NCBI RefSeq assembly: GCF_003258315.1
Contig: NZ_CP030032.1
Span: 2,333,804 to 2,397,803 of the forward strand
Length of the DNA stretch: 64,000 bases
Reading direction: 5' to 3'
Source: Bradymonas sediminis
GTDB lineage: Bacteria; Myxococcota_A; Bradymonadia; Bradymonadales; Bradymonadaceae
In this document: piece after piece, positions 37,384 to 45,775 of the stretch
Layout: each line of letters begins with the position of its first letter
Numbering within the stretch: position 1 is the first letter of the stretch
Position numbers and translations under genes: made by a program
The notes under the pieces: generated by a model
Told to the model about the DNA's origin: nothing
Databases searched by the model: none
Seen by the model: the letters and a program-made list of their open reading frames with translations, nothing else

Positions 37384-38082
37384 ATGACTAGCGCATCCAA
37401 AAATGAATCGCTCACAAAGCTGACGAAGCGCCAGATGACGGTGTTGGCCTATATTATCGAGTGCATCGACACCGAAGGGTATCCACCGACGATCCGAGAA
37501 ATCGGAAACCATATGAGCATCAAATCGACCAACGGGGTCAACGACCACCTTAAGGCGATTGAGCGCAAGGGTTATCTGGAGCGCGAAGACGGCAAATCCC
37601 GCGCGCTCAAACCCCTCTTCAATCCGGACGGCTCAAGCTACCAGCGCGGCGACATCGCGAGCGACGACACGACGACCGTCTACGATGAGGGCATCCGTCG
37701 CATTCCGGTCGTTGGGCGAATCGCCGCCGGACTCCCGATGCAGGCCATCGAGAATACCGAAGAATTTCTGGCCCTGGGCGAAGGACTCTTAGGGAGAACG
37801 GGCGACATTTTCGGGCTCCGAGTCACCGGGGAGTCGATGATCGACGACGGCATCCACGACGGCGACTATATATTTGTCGCCAAGCAAAAGACCGCGCGAA
37901 ACGGCGAAATCGTCGCCGCCATGGTCGAAGGCGAGGCGACGGTGAAGCGATTCTACCGCGAAGGCTCCAGAATTCGACTTCAACCCGCTAACGCCACAAT
38001 GGACCCGATCTACGTCAACGCCTCCGACGGACGAGATGCTGACATCCTGGGCCGAGTCATCGGCGTGTATCGCAAATTATAA
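37384..38082 (+). CDS. lexA: LexA repressor
   Basis: LexA represses DNA-damage genes and cleaves itself when bound to RecA filaments. The 232-residue protein has the N-terminal winged helix-turn-helix (TKRQMTVLAYIIECIDTEGY and TIREIGNHMSIKSTNGVNDH). The cleavage site is AAGL (Ala-Gly bond). The catalytic Ser is in GESMIDDGI and the Lys in GEATVKRFY, so it should be active. The linker between the domains is longer than in E. coli LexA (about 200 residues). The promoter and two predicted operators lie 80-120 bases upstream. Confidence 0.95.
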   Translation: MTSASKNESLTKLTKRQMTVLAYIIECIDTEGYPPTIREIGNHMSIKSTNGVNDHLKAIERKGYLEREDGKSRALKPLFNPDGSSYQRGDIASDDTTTVYDEGIRRIPVVGRIAAGLPMQAIENTEEFLALGEGLLGRTGDIFGLRVTGESMIDDGIHDGDYIFVAKQKTARNGEIVAAMVEGEATVKRFYREGSRIRLQPANATMDPIYVNASDGRDADILGRVIGVYRKL

Positions 38083-38134
38083 TCGACGCTCGCCTATTCG
38101 GGGGAGTCGGCCACGGCATTGGCTGCGCGCGGGT

Positions 38135-38152
38135 TGCGCCAAAGTTTGCGCA
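38135..38152. promoter_or_regulatory. Near-palindrome upstream of nuoA
   Basis: TGCGCCAAAGTTTGCGCA is an 18-bp near-palindrome, 28 bases upstream of the predicted -35 box of the nuo operon. No T-run follows, so it is not a terminator of lexA. It could be an operator. No regulator is proposed. Confidence 0.3.
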
Positions 38153-38179
38153 TTATCGGGCCGGAATGACGCGCCGAGT

Positions 38180-38208
38180 TTGACACTTCTCGAAAGTGCG
38201 TGATAGGG
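38180..38208 (+). promoter_or_regulatory. Possible promoter of the nuo cluster
   Basis: A perfect -35 TTGACA (38180-38185) is followed after 16-17 bases by GATAGG or ATAGGG, a weak -10, with a TG just before it. It lies about 85-115 bases before nuoA. Confidence 0.4.
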
Positions 38209-38293
38209 GAGGTCGCGCCTCCGTTTGGAGGTTCTTCGCACCCTATGAAGGCCGGGCAACACACGGTCACACGATGCTAAGGATCACATTGCT

Positions 38294-38671
38294 ATGGAAG
38301 TTGCAGATTATATTGGTTTAATCCTCTTGGCGGCCTTGGCCATTGCCACCGCCGGGGCAGTTGCAGGACTCGCGCGATTTGTCGGGCCCAAGAATCCCAC
38401 GCGCGAAAAGCAAATCCCCTATGAGGCGGGCTCCGATCCTATCGGCAGTCCGAGAAGTAGTCGGTTCAGCATCAAATTCTATATGATTGCCCTGAGCTTT
38501 ATCCTCTTCGATCTCGAGACCGTATTTGTGATCCCGTGGGTTATCTCATGGCGTCACAGTGATGCGCTAGGTTTCGGACTGTACTCGCTGGGTGTCATGT
38601 CTATTTTCATCGCCATTCTGACCATTGGCCTGGTCTACGAGTGGAAGCAAGGAGGTCTCGAATGGGACTAG
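38294..38671 (+). CDS. nuoA: NADH-quinone oxidoreductase subunit A
   Basis: NuoA is a small membrane subunit of respiratory complex I near the quinone site. The 125 residues have three membrane helices and the conserved loop [21 protein letters not shown], followed by [10 protein letters not shown], the signature of the family with its acidic residues. Length is usual. It is the first gene of the cluster, and its last ten bases overlap nuoB. Confidence 0.96.
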   Translation: MEVADYIGLILLAALAIATAGAVAGLARFVGPKNPTREKQIPYEAGSDPIGSPRSSRFSIKFYMIALSFILFDLETVFVIPWVISWRHSDALGFGLYSLGVMSIFIAILTIGLVYEWKQGGLEWD

Positions 38672-39216
38672 AACATCAATTGCCGGAAGTCGTCACCACT
38701 CGCCTTGAAAGTGCGGTTAACTGGGTTCGAAAATACTCACTCTTCCAATATCCCTTCGTCACGGCCTGCTGTGGCATGGAATATATGGCCACCGCGGCGG
38801 CACGCTATGATATCGCCCGCTTTGGTGCGGAGATCCCGCGCTTCTCGCCGCGCCAGGCAGACCTCCTCTGGGTCGTCGGGACCGTCAATCACAAATTGGC
38901 GCCCCATCTTCGGCGCATCTATGAGCAGATGGCCGAGCCCAAATGGGTGATGGCTTTTGGCGTTTGTGCTTCGACCGGCGGCTTTTACGACAACTACGCG
39001 ACCGTCCAGGGCATCGACAAGATTATCCCGGTTGACGTTTATATTCCGGGTTGCCCGCCGCGTCCCGAGCAGGTCATTGATGGCCTGATGGCGTTGCAGG
39101 ATAAGATCCAGCAAGAGCCGTGGAAGAAATACGCCTACGAAGAGAAAGTTCGCTCGCGCGACGGGATCTACACGCCCGCTCCGGACAAGCACTCGTTATT
39201 CGAGCCAGCTGAATAA
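38662..39216 (+). CDS. nuoB: NADH-quinone oxidoreductase subunit B
   Basis: AGGAGG six bases before the ATG at 38662 fixes this start, which overlaps the nuoA stop by ten bases; the frame extends back seven codons. The protein carries the N2 cluster, the last Fe-S centre before quinone. The adjacent Cys pair is in [10 protein letters not shown], and further Cys ligands are in GVCASTGG and [12 protein letters not shown], as in NuoB. The 184 residues include a C-terminal extension. It is a peripheral-arm subunit at the membrane junction. Confidence 0.96.
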   Translation: MGLEHQLPEVVTTRLESAVNWVRKYSLFQYPFVTACCGMEYMATAAARYDIARFGAEIPRFSPRQADLLWVVGTVNHKLAPHLRRIYEQMAEPKWVMAFGVCASTGGFYDNYATVQGIDKIIPVDVYIPGCPPRPEQVIDGLMALQDKIQQEPWKKYAYEEKVRSRDGIYTPAPDKHSLFEPAE

Positions 39217-39323
39217 GCGCGTACTATTGAATTCCGCCGACTTCACCCGACGCCGACAAGTGTGGGCGAGGTCGGCCCTTGTATCGATGGGACTTTGGCA
39301 CCCAGCAACGACCCGAATTAATT

Positions 39324-39875
39324 ATGGCTAAGAAACTCATAGCACTCGTGGAGCGCAAATTCAGCGACGCCGTCCTCGACGTCCACTCCCGACTGGGACA
39401 GGACACGGTGACGGTGGAAGCCGAATTCTTGCCCGCAATCATTCAGTATTTGCGGGACGACGAAAGCGCAAAAATGGATTTCCTTCGCCTGGTTACAGGC
39501 GTGGACTACCTGACGCGCACCCCGCGATTTGATGTTGTTTATGTGCTCTACAGCACCACTCACAAACACATGTTAACGGTTCGGGTTCCCCTGCCAGCTG
39601 ACAACCCAAAAGTCGGCAGCATTCATGAACTCTATCAATGCGCCGGCTGGTTTGAGCGCGAGGTTTGGGACTTCTACGGTATCGACTTTGAGGGCCATCC
39701 GGATATGCGCCGGGTCCTCAACTACGAGGAGTTCGAAGGTCATCCGCTACGCAAAGACTACGATAAGCAACGCGCACAGCCGCGCATCGACTTGCTCGAT
39801 CGCGAGCGCGATTCGGTCGAAGAGTTCTACGAATATTCGAAAAAGCACCCTGCTGCGGGTTCACGAGAATCCTGA
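39324..39875 (+). CDS. nuoC: NADH-quinone oxidoreductase subunit C
   Basis: The ATG at 39324 begins the family-like sequence; a TTG 45 bases upstream is rejected. The 183-residue peripheral-arm subunit has the 30-kDa subunit signature WFEREVWDFYGIDFEGHPD followed by LNYEEFEGHPLRKDY. NuoC is separate from NuoD here, not fused as in E. coli. A 107-base gap separates it from nuoB and contains no recognised gene. Confidence 0.95.
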   Translation: MAKKLIALVERKFSDAVLDVHSRLGQDTVTVEAEFLPAIIQYLRDDESAKMDFLRLVTGVDYLTRTPRFDVVYVLYSTTHKHMLTVRVPLPADNPKVGSIHELYQCAGWFEREVWDFYGIDFEGHPDMRRVLNYEEFEGHPLRKDYDKQRAQPRIDLLDRERDSVEEFYEYSKKHPAAGSRES

Positions 39876-39919
39876 AGGGTCGGGTTTATTAGTCCGTCCT
39901 TTCAATGAGGAAATCAATC

Positions 39920-41146
39920 ATGGCTGAAGACATCTATTCGCGGGCTCCAGAAGACCTGGAAATCATCGACCAGGACATCCATACCGAGCCGATGATCTTG
40001 CAGATGGGACCGAGTCACCCTGCTACACACGGCACGGTGCGCTTTACTCTCACGCTTGATGGCGAAACGGTTATCAAATGCGACACCGAGGTCGGTTATC
40101 TGCACCGCGGTTTCGAAAAAGAGTGTGAGCACTCGACCTATACCCAGGTATTCCCCTACACGGACCGCCTGAACTACGTCAGTCCTCTGCTCAACAACTT
40201 CGGCTACGCGATGGCCGTCGAGAAGCTCCTCGGCATCGAGCCGCCAGAGCGCGCGCTGTGGATCCGCACCCTGATGGGTGAGGTCAGCCGCTTGAGTGAC
40301 CACCTCACCTCGGTCGGCGCTGGCGCGCTTGAACTCGGGGCGATGAGCGCGTTCCTCTACGCCATCGAGGCGCGTGAGCTGGTCTGGGATCTCATCGAAG
40401 CCGTCACCGGCGCTCGCCTCACCGTCAGCTACGGCCGTATCGGTGGCGTCAAAGATGACCTCACCGAGGACTTCGAAGACCGCTGGAAATACGTGCGTGA
40501 GCGGCTCAAAGAAATCCACGCGATGACTCATAGCCTCCTGACGCGCAATCGTATTTTCCTCGACCGTATGCAGGGAACCGGGGCGTTCAGCCGCGAACAA
40601 GCGATCACGATGGGCTATACCGGCCCATGCGGTCGCTCGGCGGGCTTCGACTACGACGTCCGAAAGGACCACCCCTACTTCATGTACGGTGAGGTCGATT
40701 TTGACGTGCCGATCGGTGAAAACGGCGATAACTACGACCGCTACCTGATCCGCATGGAAGAGATCACCCAATCGATACGCATCATCGACCAATGCCTGGC
40801 CAAGATGAAACCGGGCCCGGTCAACGCCGATGCCCCGCACGTCGTTCTTCCGTCCAAGCCGAAGGTCTATAACTCGATCGAGGGCATGATTAACCACTTC
40901 AAGATTATCTTTGAGGGTATTCAGGTCCCGCCGGGCGAAGTCTATAGCTTTACCGAAGGCGCCAACGGCGAGTTGGGATTTTATATCGTCGCCGACGGTA
41001 CCGGTAAGCCCTATAAATTGGGCGTGCGCTCGCCGAGCCTTGTGATGATGGGCAATATTCATCGCCTATTTGAGGGCGGCTTGTTGGCCGATATTATTCC
41101 GACCTTCGACACCATCAACATGATCGGTGGTGAGTGCGATAAATAA
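39920..41146 (+). CDS. nuoD: NADH-quinone oxidoreductase subunit D
   Basis: AGGA eight bases before the ATG at 39920 supports this start over one five codons earlier. The 408-residue 49-kDa subunit has GPSHPATHGTVRFTLTLDGE at the N-terminus, with the His involved in quinone binding, and the block YLHRGFEKECEH. The C-terminal end has GMINHFKIIFEGIQVPPGE and a terminal Arg-Cys region (GGECDK). It forms the quinone pocket with NuoB. The Cys-poor sequence is normal for the family, since NuoD has no Fe-S cluster. Confidence 0.97.
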   Translation: MAEDIYSRAPEDLEIIDQDIHTEPMILQMGPSHPATHGTVRFTLTLDGETVIKCDTEVGYLHRGFEKECEHSTYTQVFPYTDRLNYVSPLLNNFGYAMAVEKLLGIEPPERALWIRTLMGEVSRLSDHLTSVGAGALELGAMSAFLYAIEARELVWDLIEAVTGARLTVSYGRIGGVKDDLTEDFEDRWKYVRERLKEIHAMTHSLLTRNRIFLDRMQGTGAFSREQAITMGYTGPCGRSAGFDYDVRKDHPYFMYGEVDFDVPIGENGDNYDRYLIRMEEITQSIRIIDQCLAKMKPGPVNADAPHVVLPSKPKVYNSIEGMINHFKIIFEGIQVPPGEVYSFTEGANGELGFYIVADGTGKPYKLGVRSPSLVMMGNIHRLFEGGLLADIIPTFDTINMIGGECDK

Positions 41147-41253
41147 TATTTCGCGCATCGCTTAGCTGGCTTAAGCCTTCGAATCATTTGTGAATTTCAA
41201 TGCGCGCACCGGCCCCATCGGCCGGGCGCGACACGAGTAGAATAGGTCTAAAA

Positions 41254-42867
41254 ATGCCTAAAGTGACGATCAACGGGACTGAAGTTGAGGTCGATAAGGG
41301 AACCACCGTCTTGCGCGCAGCCGCGATGGCTGGCTACGAGGTGCCCCACTTCTGTTACCACCCTGCCCTGTCCGCGCCGGCAAACTGCCGCATGTGCTTG
41401 GTTCAGATTGGAGACGCTCCCAAGCTTCAGCCGAGCTGCTATATGCAGGTCACTGACGGCATGGTCGTGCATACCGAGAACGAAGCGGTCATCAAGGTTC
41501 GCAAAGCCGTTTTGGAGTTCATCCTCGTCAACCACCCGGTTGACTGCCCGATCTGTGACAAGGCCGGCGAGTGTAAGCTTCAAGACTATTATATGGCTTA
41601 TGACACCCAGGAATCTCGCCTGCGCGTCGAGAAGGTCCAAAAGATCAAGGCCTACCCTATTGGCCCGCATATTGTTTATGACGGCGAGCGCTGCATCCTT
41701 TGCACCCGCTGCGTGCGCTTCTGCGAAGAGATCACCGGCACCGGCGAGTTGACGACCGCGGGCCGCGGCGATATGACCGAGATTCGCACCTTCCCGGGTC
41801 GCTCGCTCGACAATAACTACTCGATGTGCACCGTTGACGTCTGCCCGGTCGGCGCGCTGACCAGCCGTGACTTCCGCTTTAAGTGTCGCGTCTGGCTGCT
41901 GACCTCGACCGACAGCGTCTGCACCGGCTGCTCCATGGGCTGCAATATCCACCTCGAGCACTTCCGCAACGAGATCCAGCGCTATCGCCCGCGCTATAAT
42001 CCCGAAGTCAACGACTATTGGATGTGCGACGAGGGACGCCTTTCCTACAAAGACGTCCACACCGACCGCCTCCTTCGCCCGATGACCAACGGAGCCGAGT
42101 TGTCCTGGCACGCCGTCTCGGGTGTGGTCGCCGACAAACTCGCGCGTGCTGAGAATATCGCCTTCGTGCTCTCGCCCCAGGCATCCTGTGAAGATATCTT
42201 CGCGGCCAAGCGCTTCGCCGAAGAAGTCCTCGACACCACGAACCTCTATATGGGTGGCAAGGCAAACGGCTTTGAAGACGATTTGCTGATTAAGGCCGAT
42301 AAGAACCCGAATACCCGCGGGATTGAGGCGGTCTTTGGTGGCCTGGATTCGCTGGCGAGCTTTGAGCAACTTGTCGATGATATGGAGTCGGGCAAGGTAA
42401 CGTCGCTCTATATGATGGGCACCGAGACCCCGGTGGACTCTGCGACACGTCGTCGCTTCGAATCCCTGGCCGCAAATCTCGACCTATTTATCCTTCAGTC
42501 GTTGCATCGCAGCCAGCTGTATGAAATGGCGCATGTCGCTTTGCCGGCCTGTAGCCACGCCGAGAAGAACGGCACCTTCGTCAACATTCAGGGCATCGCC
42601 CAACCCATTACGAAGGCATTCGAGACTCACGGCGACTCCCTGCCCGACTGGCAGATCTTCCTGCGACTTGCGTCAGCTATGGGCAAGCCCTTGGGCTACT
42701 CGATGTTGAGCAAGATCCAGGACGACATGTTCGAAGCCTCGCAGAAGCAGGCTGCCGACGAGCCCGAGGCGACGGACGCCGCCAAGGGCGACGATTCAGC
42801 CGGCGATGATGCCAGCGCCAAGAATGAGACAAAAGCCGCTGCGACGGCCGCTGTTGTCGAAGACTAA
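41254..42867 (+). CDS. nuoG: NADH-quinone oxidoreductase subunit G, short form
   Basis: The ATG at 41254 starts the ferredoxin fold (MPKVTINGTEVEVDKGTT). The 537 residues hold the 2Fe-2S ligands in CYHPALSAPANCRMC, the His-Cys cluster in HPVDCPICDKAGEC, and the 4Fe-4S ligands in CILCTRCVRFC with VDVCPVGAL. The N7-type ligands are CTGCSMGC plus a Cys after about 26 residues (MCDEGR). The molybdopterin-like domain is much shorter than in E. coli NuoG (about 900 residues). The last 45 residues are low-complexity Ala/Asp/Lys. No nuoE or nuoF lies beside it. Confidence 0.93.
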   Translation: MPKVTINGTEVEVDKGTTVLRAAAMAGYEVPHFCYHPALSAPANCRMCLVQIGDAPKLQPSCYMQVTDGMVVHTENEAVIKVRKAVLEFILVNHPVDCPICDKAGECKLQDYYMAYDTQESRLRVEKVQKIKAYPIGPHIVYDGERCILCTRCVRFCEEITGTGELTTAGRGDMTEIRTFPGRSLDNNYSMCTVDVCPVGALTSRDFRFKCRVWLLTSTDSVCTGCSMGCNIHLEHFRNEIQRYRPRYNPEVNDYWMCDEGRLSYKDVHTDRLLRPMTNGAELSWHAVSGVVADKLARAENIAFVLSPQASCEDIFAAKRFAEEVLDTTNLYMGGKANGFEDDLLIKADKNPNTRGIEAVFGGLDSLASFEQLVDDMESGKVTSLYMMGTETPVDSATRRRFESLAANLDLFILQSLHRSQLYEMAHVALPACSHAEKNGTFVNIQGIAQPITKAFETHGDSLPDWQIFLRLASAMGKPLGYSMLSKIQDDMFEASQKQAADEPEATDAAKGDDSAGDDASAKNETKAAATAAVVED

Positions 42868-42930
42868 TTTGAAGATCTTTTTGATAGGGCGAACCCTTTA
42901 TTACGCTCGCCTTAAATATGAGGAAGGTTC

Positions 42931-44070
42931 ATGCCGGAAATATTAATCACACTCATCAAGATCATCGCGATTGTATTCGTTTTCGTGATGGGATTGGCTA
43001 GCCTGTTGACCCTCTTCGGGGACCGTAAGCTATCCGCGAAGGTCCAGAACCGTGTCGGGCCGATGCAGGCGCAATTCTTCGGGCAAAGCCTGGCGGGTAT
43101 TCCCCACTTCTTGTCCGATGCCGTCAAGATGATCTTCAAGGAGCACGTCGCCCCCAAAGGCGCCCATAAGTTCCTCTACGCCATCGCGCCGTCGTTGGTT
43201 TTCATCCCAATGTTGCTCGGCTGGGCCGTGATCCCCTTCATGGACCACTATTGCGTCGGTGAAGTGCAAGTCCTGGCGAATTACCAGGAGGTTTGTCACG
43301 GGGAATATAAAAACTATTTCCAGATCATGAACTTCAACTCGGGCCTGCTCTTCGCCTTCGCGATTGCGAGTGTCTCGGTTTACGGCGCGGCCATCGCGGG
43401 TTGGGCTTCCAATAGCAAATTCAGCATGTTGGGCGGCCTGCGCTCGACCGCTCAGATGATCTCCTACGAAGTCTCCCTCGGGCTCAGCCTGGCGGGCATC
43501 CTGCTTATTTACTCCACGCTCGACTTCAACCAGATGGTGCTTGAGCAGGGAACCATGCTTTGGGGTTGGATTCCGCTGTGGGGCATCGTGATGCAACCGG
43601 TCGCGTTCTTCATCTTCTTCCTCGCCGGCATGGCCGAGACCAAGCGTGCTCCGTTTGACCTCCCCGAGGGCGAATCCGAGATCGTCGCCGGCTACCACAC
43701 CGAATATAGCTCGATGAACTTCGGTATCATTCAGCTGTCTGAGTATGCCGCGACCATCTTCATCGCCGCGCTCATCACCGTCATCTTCCTTGGCGGTTGG
43801 CAAGTTCCGTATCTGTACGCTGATGGTTTCTATTTCGGCGGCATTGCCGACCCGGCGTTGCATATCGAACTGCCCTATATCGTTACGACGGTGCTTCGGG
43901 TTGTCGCGATGCTGAGCAAGATTGTCTTCATCGTGTGGCTGCAGTTCATGATGCGCTGGACGCTGCCGCGCTTCCGCTATGACCAGGTCATGGTCCTTGG
44001 CTGGAAGATTCTGCTGCCGCTGAGCCTGGCGAACCTTGTCATCACCGCAATCATCGTCGCGATCTTCTAA
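42931..44070 (+). CDS. nuoH: NADH-quinone oxidoreductase subunit H
   Basis: NuoH is the membrane subunit that connects the quinone cavity to the proton-pumping arm. The 379-residue protein has eight or more membrane helices, the early block GDRKLSAKVQNRVGPMQAQ, and the conserved acidic loop APFDLPEGESEIVAGYHTEY. The final third has LQFMMRWTLPRFRYDQVM. AGGAAGG before the ATG supports the start. A loop of about 40 residues (YCVGEVQVLANYQEVCHGEY) with two Cys between the first helices is longer than in many homologues. Confidence 0.96.
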   Translation: MPEILITLIKIIAIVFVFVMGLASLLTLFGDRKLSAKVQNRVGPMQAQFFGQSLAGIPHFLSDAVKMIFKEHVAPKGAHKFLYAIAPSLVFIPMLLGWAVIPFMDHYCVGEVQVLANYQEVCHGEYKNYFQIMNFNSGLLFAFAIASVSVYGAAIAGWASNSKFSMLGGLRSTAQMISYEVSLGLSLAGILLIYSTLDFNQMVLEQGTMLWGWIPLWGIVMQPVAFFIFFLAGMAETKRAPFDLPEGESEIVAGYHTEYSSMNFGIIQLSEYAATIFIAALITVIFLGGWQVPYLYADGFYFGGIADPALHIELPYIVTTVLRVVAMLSKIVFIVWLQFMMRWTLPRFRYDQVMVLGWKILLPLSLANLVITAIIVAIF

Positions 44071-44144
44071 TTGATCGGCGCGACGTCGAAATAAATTGCA
44101 TCTCTCGCGCTAACGAAAGCGCTTTTTTGAAGGAGTAGCGACTC

Positions 44145-44681
44145 ATGGGTACAGTACGAGTCAAACAAGTAGAACGTGTCAAATCCGGCCTCTGGGAGAA
44201 GAGTTATATCCCCGAGATCGCGCGCGGATTGGGTGTGACGATGAAGCATTTCTTCACCAACCTGAACCCGTCGGTCAAAAAGCGTCAGATTTTCACGCGT
44301 GATTACCCCTTCGGCCCGGCCGACTACTATCCCGAGCGCTACCGCGGCATGCACCGATTGATGGTGCGCGAAGACGGAAACGTTCGCTGTGTCGCGTGCA
44401 TGTGCTGCTCCACGATTTGCCCGGCCGACTGTATTCACATCGAAGCCGGCGAGCATGACGACCCGAGCATCGAGAAATACCCCAAGCTCTTCGTCATCGA
44501 CGAATTGCGCTGCATCGTCTGCGGACTCTGCGTGGAAGCCTGCCCGTGTGACGCCATCCGTATGGATTCGGGCGTGCATATTAAGCCCTTCACCGACCGC
44601 AAGGATGCGTTCTTTGACCGCGACCTCCTCATGGAGCATGGCGGCATGTCGATGGCCAAACAGGGTGGCGTGCGCACATGA
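44145..44681 (+). CDS. nuoI: NADH-quinone oxidoreductase subunit I
   Basis: NuoI holds two 4Fe-4S clusters (N6a and N6b) between NuoG and NuoB. The 178-residue protein has both motifs: CVACMCCSTICPADC and CIVCGLCVEACPCDAI. The last group is preceded by the usual ELRCIVCG. AAGGAG upstream supports the start. The TGA overlaps the ATG of the following unknown gene, so they are translationally coupled. NuoJ would normally come next but is absent. Confidence 0.96.
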   Translation: MGTVRVKQVERVKSGLWEKSYIPEIARGLGVTMKHFFTNLNPSVKKRQIFTRDYPFGPADYYPERYRGMHRLMVREDGNVRCVACMCCSTICPADCIHIEAGEHDDPSIEKYPKLFVIDELRCIVCGLCVEACPCDAIRMDSGVHIKPFTDRKDAFFDRDLLMEHGGMSMAKQGGVRT

Positions 44682-45601
44682 ATTGGCGCGCTGCCAAATG
44701 GTTGCTCCCCGCTGCGATATTAGTCGTCGCGGGGAGTTTTAGTATCATTGCCCAGATTTTCTTTCTCCCGGGAGATATCAAACCCGAAGATTGGAAGTCC
44801 GCGGCGGATTATGTCCTCGAGCATATCGGGCCCGAGGATGTGATCAACGTCCAGCCAAATTGGTCCGAGGCCCCCTACCCCTATCTCACCGACGTCGGCC
44901 AGCAGATCTTACGCCAAGAGTCGCCGCTGGTCAGCGATATTCATGACCGCGAGAATCTCTGGCTCCTGGTCGAGACGGACCGACTCGACAAGGTGCTCGC
45001 GAAGATGCCGTTTCCGGCGACTTCGCGCGAAGCATTCGACACCATCTCGGTCGTTCAAATCGAGATTCCCGTCGAGAACCCGGTGGTCTACGACCTGCTC
45101 GCCAACCTTGAAGACGCGCGCGTTGAGCGCGTCGACCCCGCCGGTAAAATGCTCAACCATTGCAATACCTGGAACGCCGGCAAGCGAACCTGGTATTGCG
45201 GCCGTCCCGACGCGTGGATTTACGTCGGTGAGAACTTCCGCACCCTTGGCATTGATCCCCACCGTTGCATCATGGCCAACCCACCCAAGGCCCCAGAGCG
45301 CTGGCGTGTCACCTTCAAGGATATCCCGCTGGCCGACACCTTTCGGCTACGCAGCGGGCTCGACTTTATCGGGGCGCGCAGTCGCCGCGGCACTGACGTG
45401 AATATCCGCGTCAGCGTAGCGGATAAGTGGTCTCAGGAGCGCATCATCCCTGCGCGTGAGACGAGTTGGGACGCGATTGATTTTGACACCAGCGCGGTCG
45501 CCGGCGAGCAGGCCGACGTGAGCGTCGAGATCTGGGCCGAGAAGCCTCTCGACCGTTTTCTTTGCTTCAACGGGTGGAGCCTCCGCGCGTCGACGCCCTA
45601 A
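44678..45601 (+). CDS. Membrane-anchored protein of unknown function coupled to nuoI
   Basis: The ATG overlaps the nuoI stop by four bases. The 307-residue protein has one N-terminal membrane segment (KWLLPAAILVVAGSFSIIAQ) and no lipid-anchor motif; the remainder should lie in the periplasm. Residues 38-130 look like an alpha/beta domain (SAADYVLEHIGPEDVINVQP, then LVSDIHDRENLWLLVETDR), similar in plan to the soluble region of some glycosyltransferase or dolichol-linked proteins, but I cannot assign it. The second half is a beta-rich, carbohydrate-binding-like region with CNTWNAGKRTWYCG. A role in complex I is possible only by position. Confidence 0.8.
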   Translation: MNWRAAKWLLPAAILVVAGSFSIIAQIFFLPGDIKPEDWKSAADYVLEHIGPEDVINVQPNWSEAPYPYLTDVGQQILRQESPLVSDIHDRENLWLLVETDRLDKVLAKMPFPATSREAFDTISVVQIEIPVENPVVYDLLANLEDARVERVDPAGKMLNHCNTWNAGKRTWYCGRPDAWIYVGENFRTLGIDPHRCIMANPPKAPERWRVTFKDIPLADTFRLRSGLDFIGARSRRGTDVNIRVSVADKWSQERIIPARETSWDAIDFDTSAVAGEQADVSVEIWAEKPLDRFLCFNGWSLRASTP

Positions 45602-45775
45602 CGTAGAGCTGCGCATCCGATCCCTTTGCCCGCTCTGGCTCACCCCCGCGTTTTCTCATCCTTCCTCGAATCTTCCGCGAAAAACTTGGCGAAAACGCAT
45701 TTTCTCGTACACTGGCTTCTGCGAGACGTGCTTGTCCCACATATGAGCACATAGACGCCCACCCCAAGGACGGTG

